Shown in pieces: positions 17,887 to 26,707 of a stretch of DNA of 64,000 nt (its first letter is position 1; each line of letters opens with the position of its first letter). A model generated the notes under the pieces. The model was not told the origin of the DNA. It searched no databases and worked only from the letters and a program-made list of their open reading frames with translations. The translations under genes were made by a program, and so were the position numbers. This stretch comes from Chthoniobacterales bacterium (GTDB taxonomy: Bacteria; Verrucomicrobiota; Verrucomicrobiia; Chthoniobacterales; DASVRZ01), in the NCBI GenBank assembly GCA_039930045.1, contig JBDSQB010000016.1, positions 186,001 through 250,000 on the forward strand, given 5' to 3'.

Positions 17887-18585
17887 ATGAAACACGCCGC
17901 TGTCGAAGTTGAAAACGTCGTCAAAACCTTCAGCACCGGCGACCAAAACGTCTTCGCCCTGCGACAGGTGAATTTTGCCGCGCAGTTTGGCGAATTGCTC
18001 ATGATGGTCGGCCCGTCCGGCTGCGGCAAAACGACCTTGCTTAGCGTCATCTGCGGCACGCTGGAGATTGATGAGGGTCGCATCTGCACGCTGGGCCACC
18101 CGCTCGTTGACATGAAACCGGGCGAGTTGACGAAGTTTCGCGGACAGAATATCGGCTTCATTTTTCAGCAATTTAATCTGATCCCGACGCTCACGATTGT
18201 TGAAAACGCCTCCGTGCCGCTCCTCATCAACGGCCATTCGCGCAAGGAAGCCGAGGAGCGCGCGGCGCATACCATTTCCGAACTCGGGCTCGGCGACCGG
18301 TTGCATTCGTATCCAAGTCAACTCTCGGGCGGACAGCAGCAGCGCGTGGCGATTGCCCGAGCACTGGTGCATGAGCCGAGGCTGATTATTTGCGACGAAC
18401 CCACCGCCTCGCTCGACGCCAGGAGCGGCCACAAAGTGATGGAACTCCTCCAGAAAACGGCCATTCGCCCCGACCGCGCCGTGATTGTGGTGACGCATGA
18501 CAGCCGCATTTTTGAGTTCGCCGACCGCATCGCCGAGATGGAAGATGGCGTGGTGAAAGGCATCCACGCGCAGAAAAAAACCTGA
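17887..18585 (+). CDS. ABC transporter ATP-binding protein, DevA/LolD type
   Basis: 232 residues, the standard size for the ATPase of MacB/LolD/DevA systems. Cytoplasmic, paired with the permease upstream. Walker A is GPSGCGKTT near residue 41, the Q-loop is FIFQQFNLIPTLT, the signature is [15 protein letters not shown], Walker B is LIICDEPTASLD, and the switch histidine is in VVTHD. The start ATG is followed by KHAAVEVENVVKTF, the usual opening strand. It is separated from the adaptor gene by only 16 bp, so the two are cotranscribed. Confidence 0.93.
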   Translation: MKHAAVEVENVVKTFSTGDQNVFALRQVNFAAQFGELLMMVGPSGCGKTTLLSVICGTLEIDEGRICTLGHPLVDMKPGELTKFRGQNIGFIFQQFNLIPTLTIVENASVPLLINGHSRKEAEERAAHTISELGLGDRLHSYPSQLSGGQQQRVAIARALVHEPRLIICDEPTASLDARSGHKVMELLQKTAIRPDRAVIVVTHDSRIFEFADRIAEMEDGVVKGIHAQKKT

Positions 18586-18601
18586 TCTGAGTTCCAATTC
18601 T

Positions 18602-19540
18602 ATGTTCCGCAAACCCACGTTTTACCTGGCTGTCATCGGAGTGGTGATGGCCTTTCTGCTGGTCTCGAAACTGCGCCGACCCGATCCGAAGGTCGCGCCG
18701 CTGGCCCAGCCGACGTCCGCGCCCTTTGCCAATTCGCTGGGAGCGAGCGGACTCGTCGAGTCGGTCAATGAAAACGTCCGCGTCGCGCCAACCAGTGCGG
18801 GCTTGGTTTCCGAAGTCAACGTGACGGTCGGCGACATGGCAAAAAAGGGCGACGTCCTGTTTTCTCTCGACGCCCGCGATGCCAAAGCGGCCATCGTCAG
18901 CCAGCAGGCGCAGGTCGGCGTGTTGCGGAGTTCCATCGCCTTGGCCGAGGTCGCGCTGGCGGATAAAAACGACACGTTGCGACGAATCGAGAAGTTGTCG
19001 AAGAGTCAGGTCTCCAGCGAGGACGAGCGGACGCGGGCCGATTTTGCCGCGCGCCAGGCGTCGGCCAATCTCGGAAAAGCCCGCGCCGAACTGGAGCAAG
19101 CCGAAGCGGATCTCAGTCGGGCGAAAGTGACTCTGGAGCGGCTGACCACCCTCGCACCGCGCGATGGCCGCGTCCTCCAGGTGAACATTCGCGCCGGAGA
19201 ACAAGCCGTGCTCAACTCCGACACGCCCGCGATGCTCCTGGGCGACGTGGATCAATTTCAACTCCGCGCCGACGTGGACGAAGACTACGCCTCGCACGTC
19301 GTCCCCGGCAGCGAGGCCGTGGCGTTTCTGAAAGGTTCGCGCGAGAAAAAAGTCGTGCTCCATTTCGTCCGCATCGAGCCGTATGTCGTGCCCAAGCAAT
19401 CGCTCACCGGCCTCAGCAGCGAGCGCGTCGATACCCGCGTCCTGCAAATCATCTACCGCTTCGAGCGCCCCGATTTCCCCGTCTATGTCGGCCAGCAGAT
19501 GGATGTCTTCCTCAACGGCGACGTAGCGAAAAAGATGTAA
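18602..19540 (+). CDS. HlyD-family periplasmic adaptor, DevB type
   Basis: 312 residues. One amino-terminal membrane anchor (FYLAVIGVVMAFLLVSKL) is followed by a biotinyl-lipoyl-like half-motif (GLVSEVNVTVGDMAKKGDVL), a long coiled-coil hairpin (about residues 85-185), the second lipoyl half (LAPRDGRVLQVNIRAGEQ) and a beta-barrel domain ending FPVYVGQQMDVFLNGDV. Membrane-fusion proteins of this build join an inner-membrane ABC exporter to an outer-membrane channel. No TolC-like gene is nearby, so the channel must be encoded elsewhere. Last gene of the DevC-A-B-like operon. Confidence 0.88.
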   Translation: MFRKPTFYLAVIGVVMAFLLVSKLRRPDPKVAPLAQPTSAPFANSLGASGLVESVNENVRVAPTSAGLVSEVNVTVGDMAKKGDVLFSLDARDAKAAIVSQQAQVGVLRSSIALAEVALADKNDTLRRIEKLSKSQVSSEDERTRADFAARQASANLGKARAELEQAEADLSRAKVTLERLTTLAPRDGRVLQVNIRAGEQAVLNSDTPAMLLGDVDQFQLRADVDEDYASHVVPGSEAVAFLKGSREKKVVLHFVRIEPYVVPKQSLTGLSSERVDTRVLQIIYRFERPDFPVYVGQQMDVFLNGDVAKKM

Positions 19541-19611
19541 CTCGGCTCGGGGCGCGAGCGCGGCACGAAGATTGCATTCGTGGCGCACTGCTGGTATTAA
19601 CAGCCACCACC

Positions 19612-19959
19612 ATGCCCACCTACGAGTATCACTGCGAGAAATGCGGTAAAAATTTCGACGCTTATCAATCGATGAAGGACGATTCCTTTAAGACTTGCCC
19701 GAAGGAAAAATGCCAGATGGAAGAGTGGGGCGAGGGCACGGTGAAACGCCAGATCGGCACGGGCGCGGGGCTGATTTTCAAAGGCTCGGGCTTCTACATC
19801 ACCGACTACCGGAGTGAAAATTACAAGGCGGGTGCCAAGAGCGATAAGAGCGACGGCGGCAAAAGTGGTTCCTCGCCCGCGCCTGCCGCAAGCGAAAGCA
19901 AACCCGCTCCGAAAGCGGAAACTCCGAAGCCCGCCACCCCCAAACCAGCAGCCGACTAA
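19612..19959 (+). CDS. FmdB family zinc-ribbon protein
   Basis: 115 residues. The amino end is the FmdB zinc ribbon: MPTYEYHCEKCGKNFDAYQS, with a second cysteine set in CPKEKCQ, where an extra residue widens the knuckle relative to the usual CP-x-C. The segment GLIFKGSGFYITDYRSENY is the strongly conserved second part of the family. The last 40 residues are a low-complexity Lys/Pro/Ala tail. The family was named from a formamidase-amide operon regulator but its real role is unclear; it is small and widespread. No Shine-Dalgarno sequence precedes the start. Confidence 0.92.
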   Translation: MPTYEYHCEKCGKNFDAYQSMKDDSFKTCPKEKCQMEEWGEGTVKRQIGTGAGLIFKGSGFYITDYRSENYKAGAKSDKSDGGKSGSSPAPAASESKPAPKAETPKPATPKPAAD

Positions 19960-19968
19960 TAGACACCG

Positions 19969-20718
19969 ATGAGCACTCTCAAATGTCAGGAATGCGGTCA
20001 CGAAAACGAAACCCAGCGCGTTTATTGTCATAGCTGCGGCGCGCGCCTGGATCGCTCGACCCTCGTTGAGGAAGCGAAAAAGCCGCAGAAAGTGGTCAAA
20101 CCCCAACGCGTAGCCGGGGCAAACGCTGGCACGTTGAAGGTCGTCAAAACCTTCATCAAGACCGTCCTTTTTGCCTTCATCGCAGCGTGCCTCATTCAAG
20201 CTGCGCGGCCACCTGCCGACGCTCCATCCGACCAGAAGGAGATGGGTGCCGAGATCATCGACGCCCCGTCGCTCTCCGTGGAAATGGAAGAGGCCACCGA
20301 GACTCCGCGCCGCCTCGGTTACAGCGAGGGCCAGCTCAATGCATATCTAAAGAACCGGATCAAGGCCCCGAAAAATCCCCAGATTCCGGCTTGGGCGATC
20401 ACCTACGATGCGTCGTTTGTTCATCTCCAGACAGGCGCGTTTCGGATCACGAAAAAATACCTCCTCTTCACCCTGCCGGTCTATATCGGCGGCACCTACG
20501 TTCCCACAGTCGGCGCGAGTGGACTGGAACTCCAGCCTCTCGCCGGCCACATTGGCAGCCTGTCTCTGCCGGGTCTGCTCTACGACCAGCTCGATCAATT
20601 TCTCTTCGCCGATTACATTAAAAACATGAAGCAGGAAGCCAGTGCCGCCAGCAAAATGAAATCCATCGAGGTGACTCCGAAAATGGTCGTCATGACTCCC
20701 GGCACGGCCAAGCGTTAA
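19969..20718 (+). CDS. zinc-ribbon membrane protein of unknown function
   Basis: 249 residues. The amino end is a two-knuckle zinc ribbon (CQECGHENETQRVYCHSCGA). One membrane span at about residues 58-76 (VVKTFIKTVLFAFIAACLI) follows, then an extracytoplasmic domain of about 170 residues with no cysteine and motifs such as YSEGQLNAYLKNRIK and KKYLLFTLPVYIGGTY. The domain is not recognised. It starts 9 bp after the FmdB stop and is followed at 29 bp by a secreted protein, so the three genes probably form one transcript. The zinc ribbon would face the cytoplasm and the large domain the periplasm. Confidence 0.7.
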   Translation: MSTLKCQECGHENETQRVYCHSCGARLDRSTLVEEAKKPQKVVKPQRVAGANAGTLKVVKTFIKTVLFAFIAACLIQAARPPADAPSDQKEMGAEIIDAPSLSVEMEEATETPRRLGYSEGQLNAYLKNRIKAPKNPQIPAWAITYDASFVHLQTGAFRITKKYLLFTLPVYIGGTYVPTVGASGLELQPLAGHIGSLSLPGLLYDQLDQFLFADYIKNMKQEASAASKMKSIEVTPKMVVMTPGTAKR

Positions 20719-20747
20719 ATCGCAACTGCAGTTTTCCCCCTCTGCAA

Positions 20748-22046
20748 ATGCCAACGCGGCACCATCTCCTAACCATTGCCCTCGCAGCATTGTTAACATC
20801 GCCGCTGCTGGCGGTGAGCAATCGCAGCACGAGCGGTTCGCAGCAGTTCACCGTTACCTGCGCCGACCGCAGCCTGCGGCAAAATCTCGCGGGTGCTTTC
20901 GACGATGTTAGACGCGGACTTTTCACCGAGCTGGGCATCCAGTTGGGTGCTCCCACGCAGATCGATGTTAACATCACTCCGCGCAAAATTGTCGAGTACA
21001 ACGCCAGCACCTGGAACATGCGCTGGCTCGACGCGCCGAACGGTGCCCGCGTGCAGCTCGACATCCTCGTCGATGACGACATGCGCGAGCAACGCCTCCA
21101 GGAACACATTGTTAGTGCACTTCTCCTAACCATTAAATATCGCGACAATCCACCAGTCGGCGGCCAGATGTATTCCGAGGCTCCGGCATGGTTGGTGGAG
21201 GGACTTTCCGAAAAAATCCGGCTACAAACGCGGGAGCCGGATGCAGCGCTGTATCGCGGGCTGCTCAACGGCAAGAGCGTGCCCGATCTGGTGAGTTGGA
21301 TGAAAGTCGATCCGGCGAAACTCGATACGACTTCGCTGGGTATCTACCGCGCCTACGCCTGCTCGCTGCTGAATTATTTTCTGGATGAACCCGGCGGAAA
21401 CAAGAAGCTCACCGAGTTTCTCCAGAAGGCTCCGACGGATTCCAGTGGAGCTATCGACTGGCTGGCGAAGGCGTTTCCTAACATGGGCGCTGGCGGCAAG
21501 AATCTTCCCAAATGGTGGTCGCTCAGCCTCGCGAAATTGTCTTCCTCCGATCGCTACATGGCTTGGTCGGGTCAAGCCACCAACGACGCGCTGGAAAAGA
21601 TGTTAGTCGTGAATTTTTCGCAGAATGGCGAGGCGAAAAAGTTCACGCTCGATGAATACCAGGACTTCCTCAAACTCCCGGAAAGTCGTCCCGCGCTCGC
21701 GATGTTAGGCAACGATCTGGCCCGGCTCTCGATTCACGCGCACCCGCTTTTTCGACCGGTGGTGAGTGGTTATCAGGACGTTCTCGACCGAATGCAGCGT
21801 GGCAAATTAAAAAATCTCGCGGGCAAACTGGACGAGTTGCAGCAGCTTCGCGCGCAACTCCACCAGCGGCTGCAAGACGTGAGCGATTATCTAACGTGGT
21901 TTGAGGCGACGCAGGCCGCGCAGCAGGGGCCGGGCGAGTTTGATGGTTATTTCCGGCTCATGCAGACGCTCCACGCTGCGCGTCCGCCGAGCCGGGAACC
22001 CATCGGACGCTACCTCGATGCGATGGAAGCCGAGTTAAAAAACTAG
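20748..22046 (+). CDS. secreted protein with degenerate peptidase-MA-like region
   Basis: 432 residues with a signal peptide (LLTIALAALLTSPLLAVS). The segment EAPAWLVEGLSEKI near residue 145 matches the P-x-W-x-x-EG helix of gluzincin-like (peptidase MA) proteins, but the preceding zinc helix reads EHIVSALLL instead of HE-x-x-H, so the enzyme is probably inactive. The carboxy half is helical with a coiled-coil stretch (KLDELQQLRAQLHQRLQDV). The gene is cotranscribed with the zinc-ribbon membrane protein. Its DNA has many GTTAG/CTAAC words and CTA/TTA leucine codons (about eight in 1.3 kb by eye), unlike the genes before it. Confidence 0.65.
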   Translation: MPTRHHLLTIALAALLTSPLLAVSNRSTSGSQQFTVTCADRSLRQNLAGAFDDVRRGLFTELGIQLGAPTQIDVNITPRKIVEYNASTWNMRWLDAPNGARVQLDILVDDDMREQRLQEHIVSALLLTIKYRDNPPVGGQMYSEAPAWLVEGLSEKIRLQTREPDAALYRGLLNGKSVPDLVSWMKVDPAKLDTTSLGIYRAYACSLLNYFLDEPGGNKKLTEFLQKAPTDSSGAIDWLAKAFPNMGAGGKNLPKWWSLSLAKLSSSDRYMAWSGQATNDALEKMLVVNFSQNGEAKKFTLDEYQDFLKLPESRPALAMLGNDLARLSIHAHPLFRPVVSGYQDVLDRMQRGKLKNLAGKLDELQQLRAQLHQRLQDVSDYLTWFEATQAAQQGPGEFDGYFRLMQTLHAARPPSREPIGRYLDAMEAELKN

Positions 22047-22122
22047 CTGCAGTTCATCCGGGCCGGGCAGCTCTCGGCACAAAGAAACTTGGCGAAACCG
22101 GCTCCTGTGCTACCCTTCACGC

Positions 22123-22458
22123 ATGGAAACTCCTGTCATCACTGCCTACGTCAAAACTCAATGCGGCTGGAGCGGCGGCGTTCGCGCCATCCTCGCCAAA
22201 TACAATCTCGCTTATACCGAAAAAGACATCATCAAGAACCCCGCCTTTCGCTGGGAAATGGAGCAAAAGAGCGGTCAGCCCCTCTCGCCATGCGTCGAAA
22301 TTAACGGCGTCATGCTCCCCGATATTTCCGGCGAGGAAGTGGAGCGTTACCTCCTGCAAGAGGGACTCGTGGGCGAAAATAACGCACCCGTTGGAGTGCC
22401 GACGAACGCCCCCTGCACCGATGAGCAGCACGCCGCGATGCTGAACGTAAAGTTCTAG
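22123..22458 (+). CDS. glutaredoxin-like protein
   Basis: 111 residues. The thioredoxin fold of glutaredoxin is seen in VITAYVKTQCGWSGGVRA, YNLAYTEKDIIKNP, then LSPCVEINGVMLPDISGEEV, where the cis-proline of the usual TVP motif appears as SPC. The redox motif is CGWS in place of CPYC, so only one active-site cysteine is present and a monothiol mechanism would be expected. A second cysteine lies beside the cis-proline. A 30-residue tail (NNAPVGVPTNAPC...) is extra. It is followed after 2 bp by a TTG-started membrane gene. Confidence 0.8.
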   Translation: METPVITAYVKTQCGWSGGVRAILAKYNLAYTEKDIIKNPAFRWEMEQKSGQPLSPCVEINGVMLPDISGEEVERYLLQEGLVGENNAPVGVPTNAPCTDEQHAAMLNVKF

Positions 22459-22460
22459 CC

Positions 22461-22937
22461 TTGCCGCTGTCGTCACAGTTTGGATCAGTCTGGAGCCGGG
22501 TAAAGCACTGGCCGTTCGTCTGGGTTTTTGTCATCGCCATTGCGCTGCAATTCATCGGAGAGCGGTTTCCGTTTTCGCCGTTCCCGATGTATTCCGGCTT
22601 CTCGAAAGAGACGACCGTGCTCTATGTGACGGATGCGAAAGACGAGCCGCTGGCGATCAAAAAGGTCTTCCGTCTGGACGCGTCAAAGGTCAAAAAAGCC
22701 TACAACAAAGCCCTCATCGCCATCTGCAAAAAGAACGGTCGCGACGATGGCGATGCCACTCCCGCCGACGTGCAGGCGGCCGGAAAATACATGGTGGAAT
22801 TTCTCCCGACGCAAGCACGCGGGGAGGCGATGGAAAAGAAATTGCGCGAGGACGGGCTGCGGCTGTATCGCATTTCTTTTGAGATGACCAAGGCCGGCAT
22901 CAGCCAGTCCACTGAACTCGTGGGGGCATCCAGATGA
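22461..22937 (+). CDS. single-pass membrane protein of unknown function
   Basis: 158 residues from a TTG start just after the glutaredoxin stop. One membrane span (HWPFVWVFVIAIALQFIGERF) is followed by a soluble domain with PFSPFPMYSGFSKETTVLYVTDAKDEPL. Its stop overlaps the ATG of the next membrane gene (ATGA), so the two are translationally coupled. The GE-x-FPFSPFPMYSGF phrase is a likely functional signature and may mark an accessory protein for HTTM-like enzymes. No known domain is recognised. Confidence 0.6.
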   Translation: MPLSSQFGSVWSRVKHWPFVWVFVIAIALQFIGERFPFSPFPMYSGFSKETTVLYVTDAKDEPLAIKKVFRLDASKVKKAYNKALIAICKKNGRDDGDATPADVQAAGKYMVEFLPTQARGEAMEKKLREDGLRLYRISFEMTKAGISQSTELVGASR

Positions 22938-23815
22938 AACTGGCCTTGCGCGATACGGTGGTGCGCTATGCGTCGTGGGAGACGTTTTTCATGCGGCTGT
23001 TTGTGCTCTGGCCGTGCTGGAGTCTGATCGAGCGGCAGGTCGTCGCGGTGCAGCCGACTCCCAATGGACTGGCGCATTTCATGAACCTCACATTTCTGGC
23101 CAATCCAGCGGTGCAAAACGGCGTCATGATTGCGTTTTTTGTCGCCGGTTTTTTCTACGTGATCGACCGGCTTGCCATCCCGGCACTGGCCATTATCACG
23201 GGCATTATGATTGCCAAAGGGACGCTGATTAACTCCCAAGGCGCGATCAACCATTCGTTGCAACTTCTCACGCTCGTGATGCTGACCCAGCTCATTGTGC
23301 AGGTCGTCGCGGCGGTGAAAAAATGGGCTCAGTCCGAGAAGCAAATCCAAGCGATGCATTGGGTCAAGATCGTCATCGCGGCCAGCTACGTGTCGTCGGC
23401 CTTCGTAAAACTTTTCGCCAGCAACGTCTTCTGGGTCGCCCGCGTGCCGTATCTCGCGCTGCAAATCATCAAGTCGAACTTGCAGGCGTATTACACCGAT
23501 CTTGAGCCGATGGCGACCGGCTGGGTGGCGGAGTTTCCCTATTGGGTCGCGAGCCATCCGAATCTGGCCCGCGTCTTTTTCAGCGGCGGCCTGCTCTTGG
23601 AATTGTTCGCATTTCTCCTGCTTATCAACCGCCGCTGGGCGCTCGCGATGGGAGCGATCATCCTCATTTTCCACGAGTCGATCAGCTTCCTGATGAACAT
23701 CGATTTTAAGAACCACGTCTGGATCGTGCTCATCTTTTTGATCAATGTCCCGTGGTTGTTGTATCAGGCTTGGCGCTGGGGCACCGGGCGCAAAAGCCTG
23801 CCCGAGCTCTCATGA
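22934..23815 (+). CDS. multi-pass membrane protein, HTTM-like
   Basis: 293 residues with about seven membrane spans and short loops. The segment VSSAFVKLFASNVFWV followed by a helix resembles the A-G-x-x-K-x...W motif of HTTM (horizontally transferred transmembrane) proteins, the group that includes vitamin-K-dependent gamma-carboxylase; the match is by eye and weak. It starts in an ATGA overlap with the preceding gene and ends in another ATGA overlap with the following glycosyltransferase gene, so all three are translated together. Substrate unknown. Confidence 0.55.
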   Translation: MKLALRDTVVRYASWETFFMRLFVLWPCWSLIERQVVAVQPTPNGLAHFMNLTFLANPAVQNGVMIAFFVAGFFYVIDRLAIPALAIITGIMIAKGTLINSQGAINHSLQLLTLVMLTQLIVQVVAAVKKWAQSEKQIQAMHWVKIVIAASYVSSAFVKLFASNVFWVARVPYLALQIIKSNLQAYYTDLEPMATGWVAEFPYWVASHPNLARVFFSGGLLLELFAFLLLINRRWALAMGAIILIFHESISFLMNIDFKNHVWIVLIFLINVPWLLYQAWRWGTGRKSLPELS

Positions 23816-25311
23816 AACGCGGCTGGTGGCTGCTGCTCTTTGCCGTCGTCGGTCTCTGGCTGAACACACGGCAGAATCATTTCCCATTTTACTACCATCC
23901 CGATGAGGTAAAAAAGGTGGACCAGATTCTCAGCGGCGAGCGGAATTTCAATCATCCGCTCCTCATGCTGAATGTGGTGGAACTCGCCTGGAAAGCGCAG
24001 GGAAGTCCCGCAGATCGACAGAGAGTGGTGGAACTCGGACGTGAGACGTCGGCGGTCTTTTGCGTGATCGGGACTTTGGCTTTTATGCTCGCCGCGTGGC
24101 GCTGGCGCGGACCACTGGCCGGAGTCGCTGCGGGTGCGTTCCTAACCTCCCATCAGCAAGTCTTCGAGCTGGCGCACTACTTCAAGGAAGACCCTGCGCT
24201 CTATGCCGGAGTTGGGCTTTTTGCGTGGGCGGCAGTGGCGTTTTATCAGCGCCCAACTTGGACTAAGCTCGTGCTGCTGGCCGTGAGCCTGGCCCTCGCG
24301 GCATCGGCCAAATATCTCGGAGCCATTCTGATCCTGCCCGCGCTGGTGCTAGTCTGGTGCCGTCCCATTCCCGACCGAAAAAAGCTCGCACAAATTGGCA
24401 TTTTGCTGGCGCTGGTCATTGGCGGTTTTGTCCTCATCAACCTCCCGATTTTCTTCAGGCTGGATATTTTCGAAGCCAGCTTCGGGAAGGAAATGAACTG
24501 GGCCGTGAGCGGTGAAAAAGATGTCACTCGCTCGGTGCCGCATTCGCTTTACCTGAATATTTTCGTCGATAACACCACGCCTTTGATCTGGCTCTTGCTG
24601 GCCGCATTTGGGTTCCATTTGTTTCGGCGCAAACCAGCGGATCGCTTCCTCACCTGGTGCCTGTTGGGAACGCTGCTTGGCTGGATGATTCTGCTTTCGT
24701 TTTCGCCCAAAACGAATGACCGCTACTTCCTGCCGCTGACGGGTTTGATTGCCATCCTGGCCGCCGCTGGATTCGCTTTTCTCGCGGCGGAATGGAAGGA
24801 AAATCCCAAGCTGCGCTGGCTGCCCTATCTGCTCGTCATCGCAGCGGTTGGCTGGGAAATCCAGAAGACGCAAACTTATCTCGCCGCTTTTGCTGTGGAT
24901 GATCGAGTCGAGCTGGTCGCGTGGATCGACGAACACATTCCGGCCACAGAAACCATCGGCTACGACACCAAAGTGAACCTGCCCGACATCGAGGTGTATC
25001 ACGATCTGGCGCATCCTTTGCCGCATCGCTTGCTGAGGAAATTTTACGCCGCCGATCTTGGCACGCCGGAGTATTTCGAGCGCGAAAAAATTCGCTATCT
25101 CATCATCACCGAATCGGCTTACGGCCGATTCTTTCTAACCTCATTGAAGGCCAAAAAAGGTCAGTCATCCGAATTCGAGCGCCGCACGGCGTTCTACCAA
25201 AAATTGCGCGAACAGCCACCGCTCTGGAGTCGTCCGCGCTCCACCGTGCTCTACCTGCATCCGGGGCTGGAAGTCTATCGTTACGAGCCGGCTAGAACTG
25301 AAAATAAATAA
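23812..25311 (+). CDS. GT-C glycosyltransferase, family 39-like (paralogue A)
   Basis: 499 residues, about 10-12 membrane helices. The first periplasmic loop carries the GT-C acidic motif in NTRQNHFPFYYHPDE, expected to hold the catalytic Asp/Glu, followed by FNHPLLML. Family enzymes use polyprenyl-phosphate sugars and act on the periplasmic face. The carboxy end is a soluble tail with AYGRFFLTSLKAKKG, FERRTAFYQKL and VLYLHPGLEVYRYEP. The same tail is in the minus-strand gene at 27750-29360, so these are paralogues. Start chosen at the ATGA overlap with the preceding gene; its 3' end overlaps the convergent MBOAT gene by 20 bp. Confidence 0.82.
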   Translation: MKRGWWLLLFAVVGLWLNTRQNHFPFYYHPDEVKKVDQILSGERNFNHPLLMLNVVELAWKAQGSPADRQRVVELGRETSAVFCVIGTLAFMLAAWRWRGPLAGVAAGAFLTSHQQVFELAHYFKEDPALYAGVGLFAWAAVAFYQRPTWTKLVLLAVSLALAASAKYLGAILILPALVLVWCRPIPDRKKLAQIGILLALVIGGFVLINLPIFFRLDIFEASFGKEMNWAVSGEKDVTRSVPHSLYLNIFVDNTTPLIWLLLAAFGFHLFRRKPADRFLTWCLLGTLLGWMILLSFSPKTNDRYFLPLTGLIAILAAAGFAFLAAEWKENPKLRWLPYLLVIAAVGWEIQKTQTYLAAFAVDDRVELVAWIDEHIPATETIGYDTKVNLPDIEVYHDLAHPLPHRLLRKFYAADLGTPEYFEREKIRYLIITESAYGRFFLTSLKAKKGQSSEFERRTAFYQKLREQPPLWSRPRSTVLYLHPGLEVYRYEPARTENK

Positions 25312-26707
25312 AGTCGCTCGTGATGTTGTTCGACGCGATCAAAGTCAAAGCCAACAGCAGAATCGCGAGTGCCGTCTGACCCGCCCAGACTGGCCATGTG
25401 GAAGATTGTGGCAGCCATATCTTGATGCGTTTTTCCAACAAGGCGTGAACGATTAGCGGCACTCCAAACAGAATCGCCGCCATTGCAAAAAAGCCGCCGA
25501 TTCGCCAGTCATCGACGGTGGCTTTCCAGGGAGATTGTTGCAGATGCTGCCAAAGTCGGGCGGTGTTTTGTTCGCGGAAAAGTAGCCAGCCAATGTTGAC
25601 GATGAGAAAGGTTAGAAGCCACTTGGAGGCGATTGTAAAACTGCCGGTCGCTTTTGCCCAACGCGGGGCGGCGAGATCGATCCAGCGCCAGACAACGAGC
25701 GCCAGTCCATGCCAGGCACCCCACAGGATAAAGTTCCAACTCGCGCCGTGCCAGAGGCCGGAAAGCAGGAAGGTGATGAGCAAATTTCTTACAATTTTTG
25801 ATTCCCGGCAGCGCGAACCACCGAGCGGAATAAAGACGTAATCGCGAAACCATTTGCTCAGGGAAATGTGCCAGCGATGCCAGAAATCACCCGGACTGGT
25901 GGCGGCGTAGGGGTGATTGAAATTCAGCATCAGATCGAATCCCAGCAGCTTCGCCACGCCGCGCGCGATGTCGGTGTAAGCCGAAAAGTCGGCGTAAATC
26001 TGCACGCAAAAACAGAGCGTTCCCGCCCAGACTAAAGGGAAACTCGGATCGCTGAGGGCGAAGGCTTTGTTGCAATAAATCGCCACATTGTCGGCGATGA
26101 CGCGCTTTTTGAAGAGGCCCCAGATGATGAGAAAAAGTCCGTTGCGAGCTTCAATCCAATCGAAGCGGCGTTGTTTTTCAAACTGCACCAGCATGTGCCC
26201 GGCGCGCTCGATCGGACCCGCGACAAGCTGGGGAAAAAAGCAGAGGTAACTCGCGTAATCGAGCAGCCTGCGACAGGCCCTGATCTGGCCGCGATAGACA
26301 TCGACGACATACGAGCAACTCTGAAATGTGTAGAAAGAAATTCCCACCGGCAGCAGCACCTGCCAGTGCGGAGCGGTCCAATCGAGGCCGGCGATATGGA
26401 TCAAACTCCCGAGGTTTTCGACGAAGAAATTGCAATACTTAAGCGAGGCCAGCAGACCGAAGTTGGCGGTGAGAATGAGCCCGAGAAACCATTTTTTGCG
26501 AGCCGGATGATCTTCGATGGCGCGGGCCGCGAAGAAATCCAGAAAGGTCGTGATGACTAACAAAATCACCCACCAATGCGTAATGTAGCCGTAGAAGAAA
26601 TAACTCACCGCGATGAGAAACGCGTTCTGCAATTTCCGTCCCAGCATCCAGTAAATGCCGAAGACAACGACGAAGAAAACGAGGAAGTCGATGCTGTGAA
26701 AAATCAT
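25292..26707 (-). CDS. MBOAT family O-acyltransferase (AlgI-like)
   Basis: 471 residues with about 11-12 membrane spans. The signature histidine is in LLSGLWHGASWNFILWG; the earlier family landmarks FFPQLVAGPIERA, SYFFYGYI and NFNHPYAATSPGDFWHRWHIS are all present. In characterised systems (AlgI, DltB, PatA) this protein passes an acyl group across the membrane to a sugar or teichoic acid in the periplasm. It starts in an ATGA overlap with the SGNH-like gene, so the two work together as a translocator and a periplasmic transferase. Likely role: O-acetylation of a surface polysaccharide. Confidence 0.93.
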   Translation of the reverse strand: MIFHSIDFLVFFVVVFGIYWMLGRKLQNAFLIAVSYFFYGYITHWWVILLVITTFLDFFAARAIEDHPARKKWFLGLILTANFGLLASLKYCNFFVENLGSLIHIAGLDWTAPHWQVLLPVGISFYTFQSCSYVVDVYRGQIRACRRLLDYASYLCFFPQLVAGPIERAGHMLVQFEKQRRFDWIEARNGLFLIIWGLFKKRVIADNVAIYCNKAFALSDPSFPLVWAGTLCFCVQIYADFSAYTDIARGVAKLLGFDLMLNFNHPYAATSPGDFWHRWHISLSKWFRDYVFIPLGGSRCRESKIVRNLLITFLLSGLWHGASWNFILWGAWHGLALVVWRWIDLAAPRWAKATGSFTIASKWLLTFLIVNIGWLLFREQNTARLWQHLQQSPWKATVDDWRIGGFFAMAAILFGVPLIVHALLEKRIKIWLPQSSTWPVWAGQTALAILLLALTLIASNNITSDFIYFQF

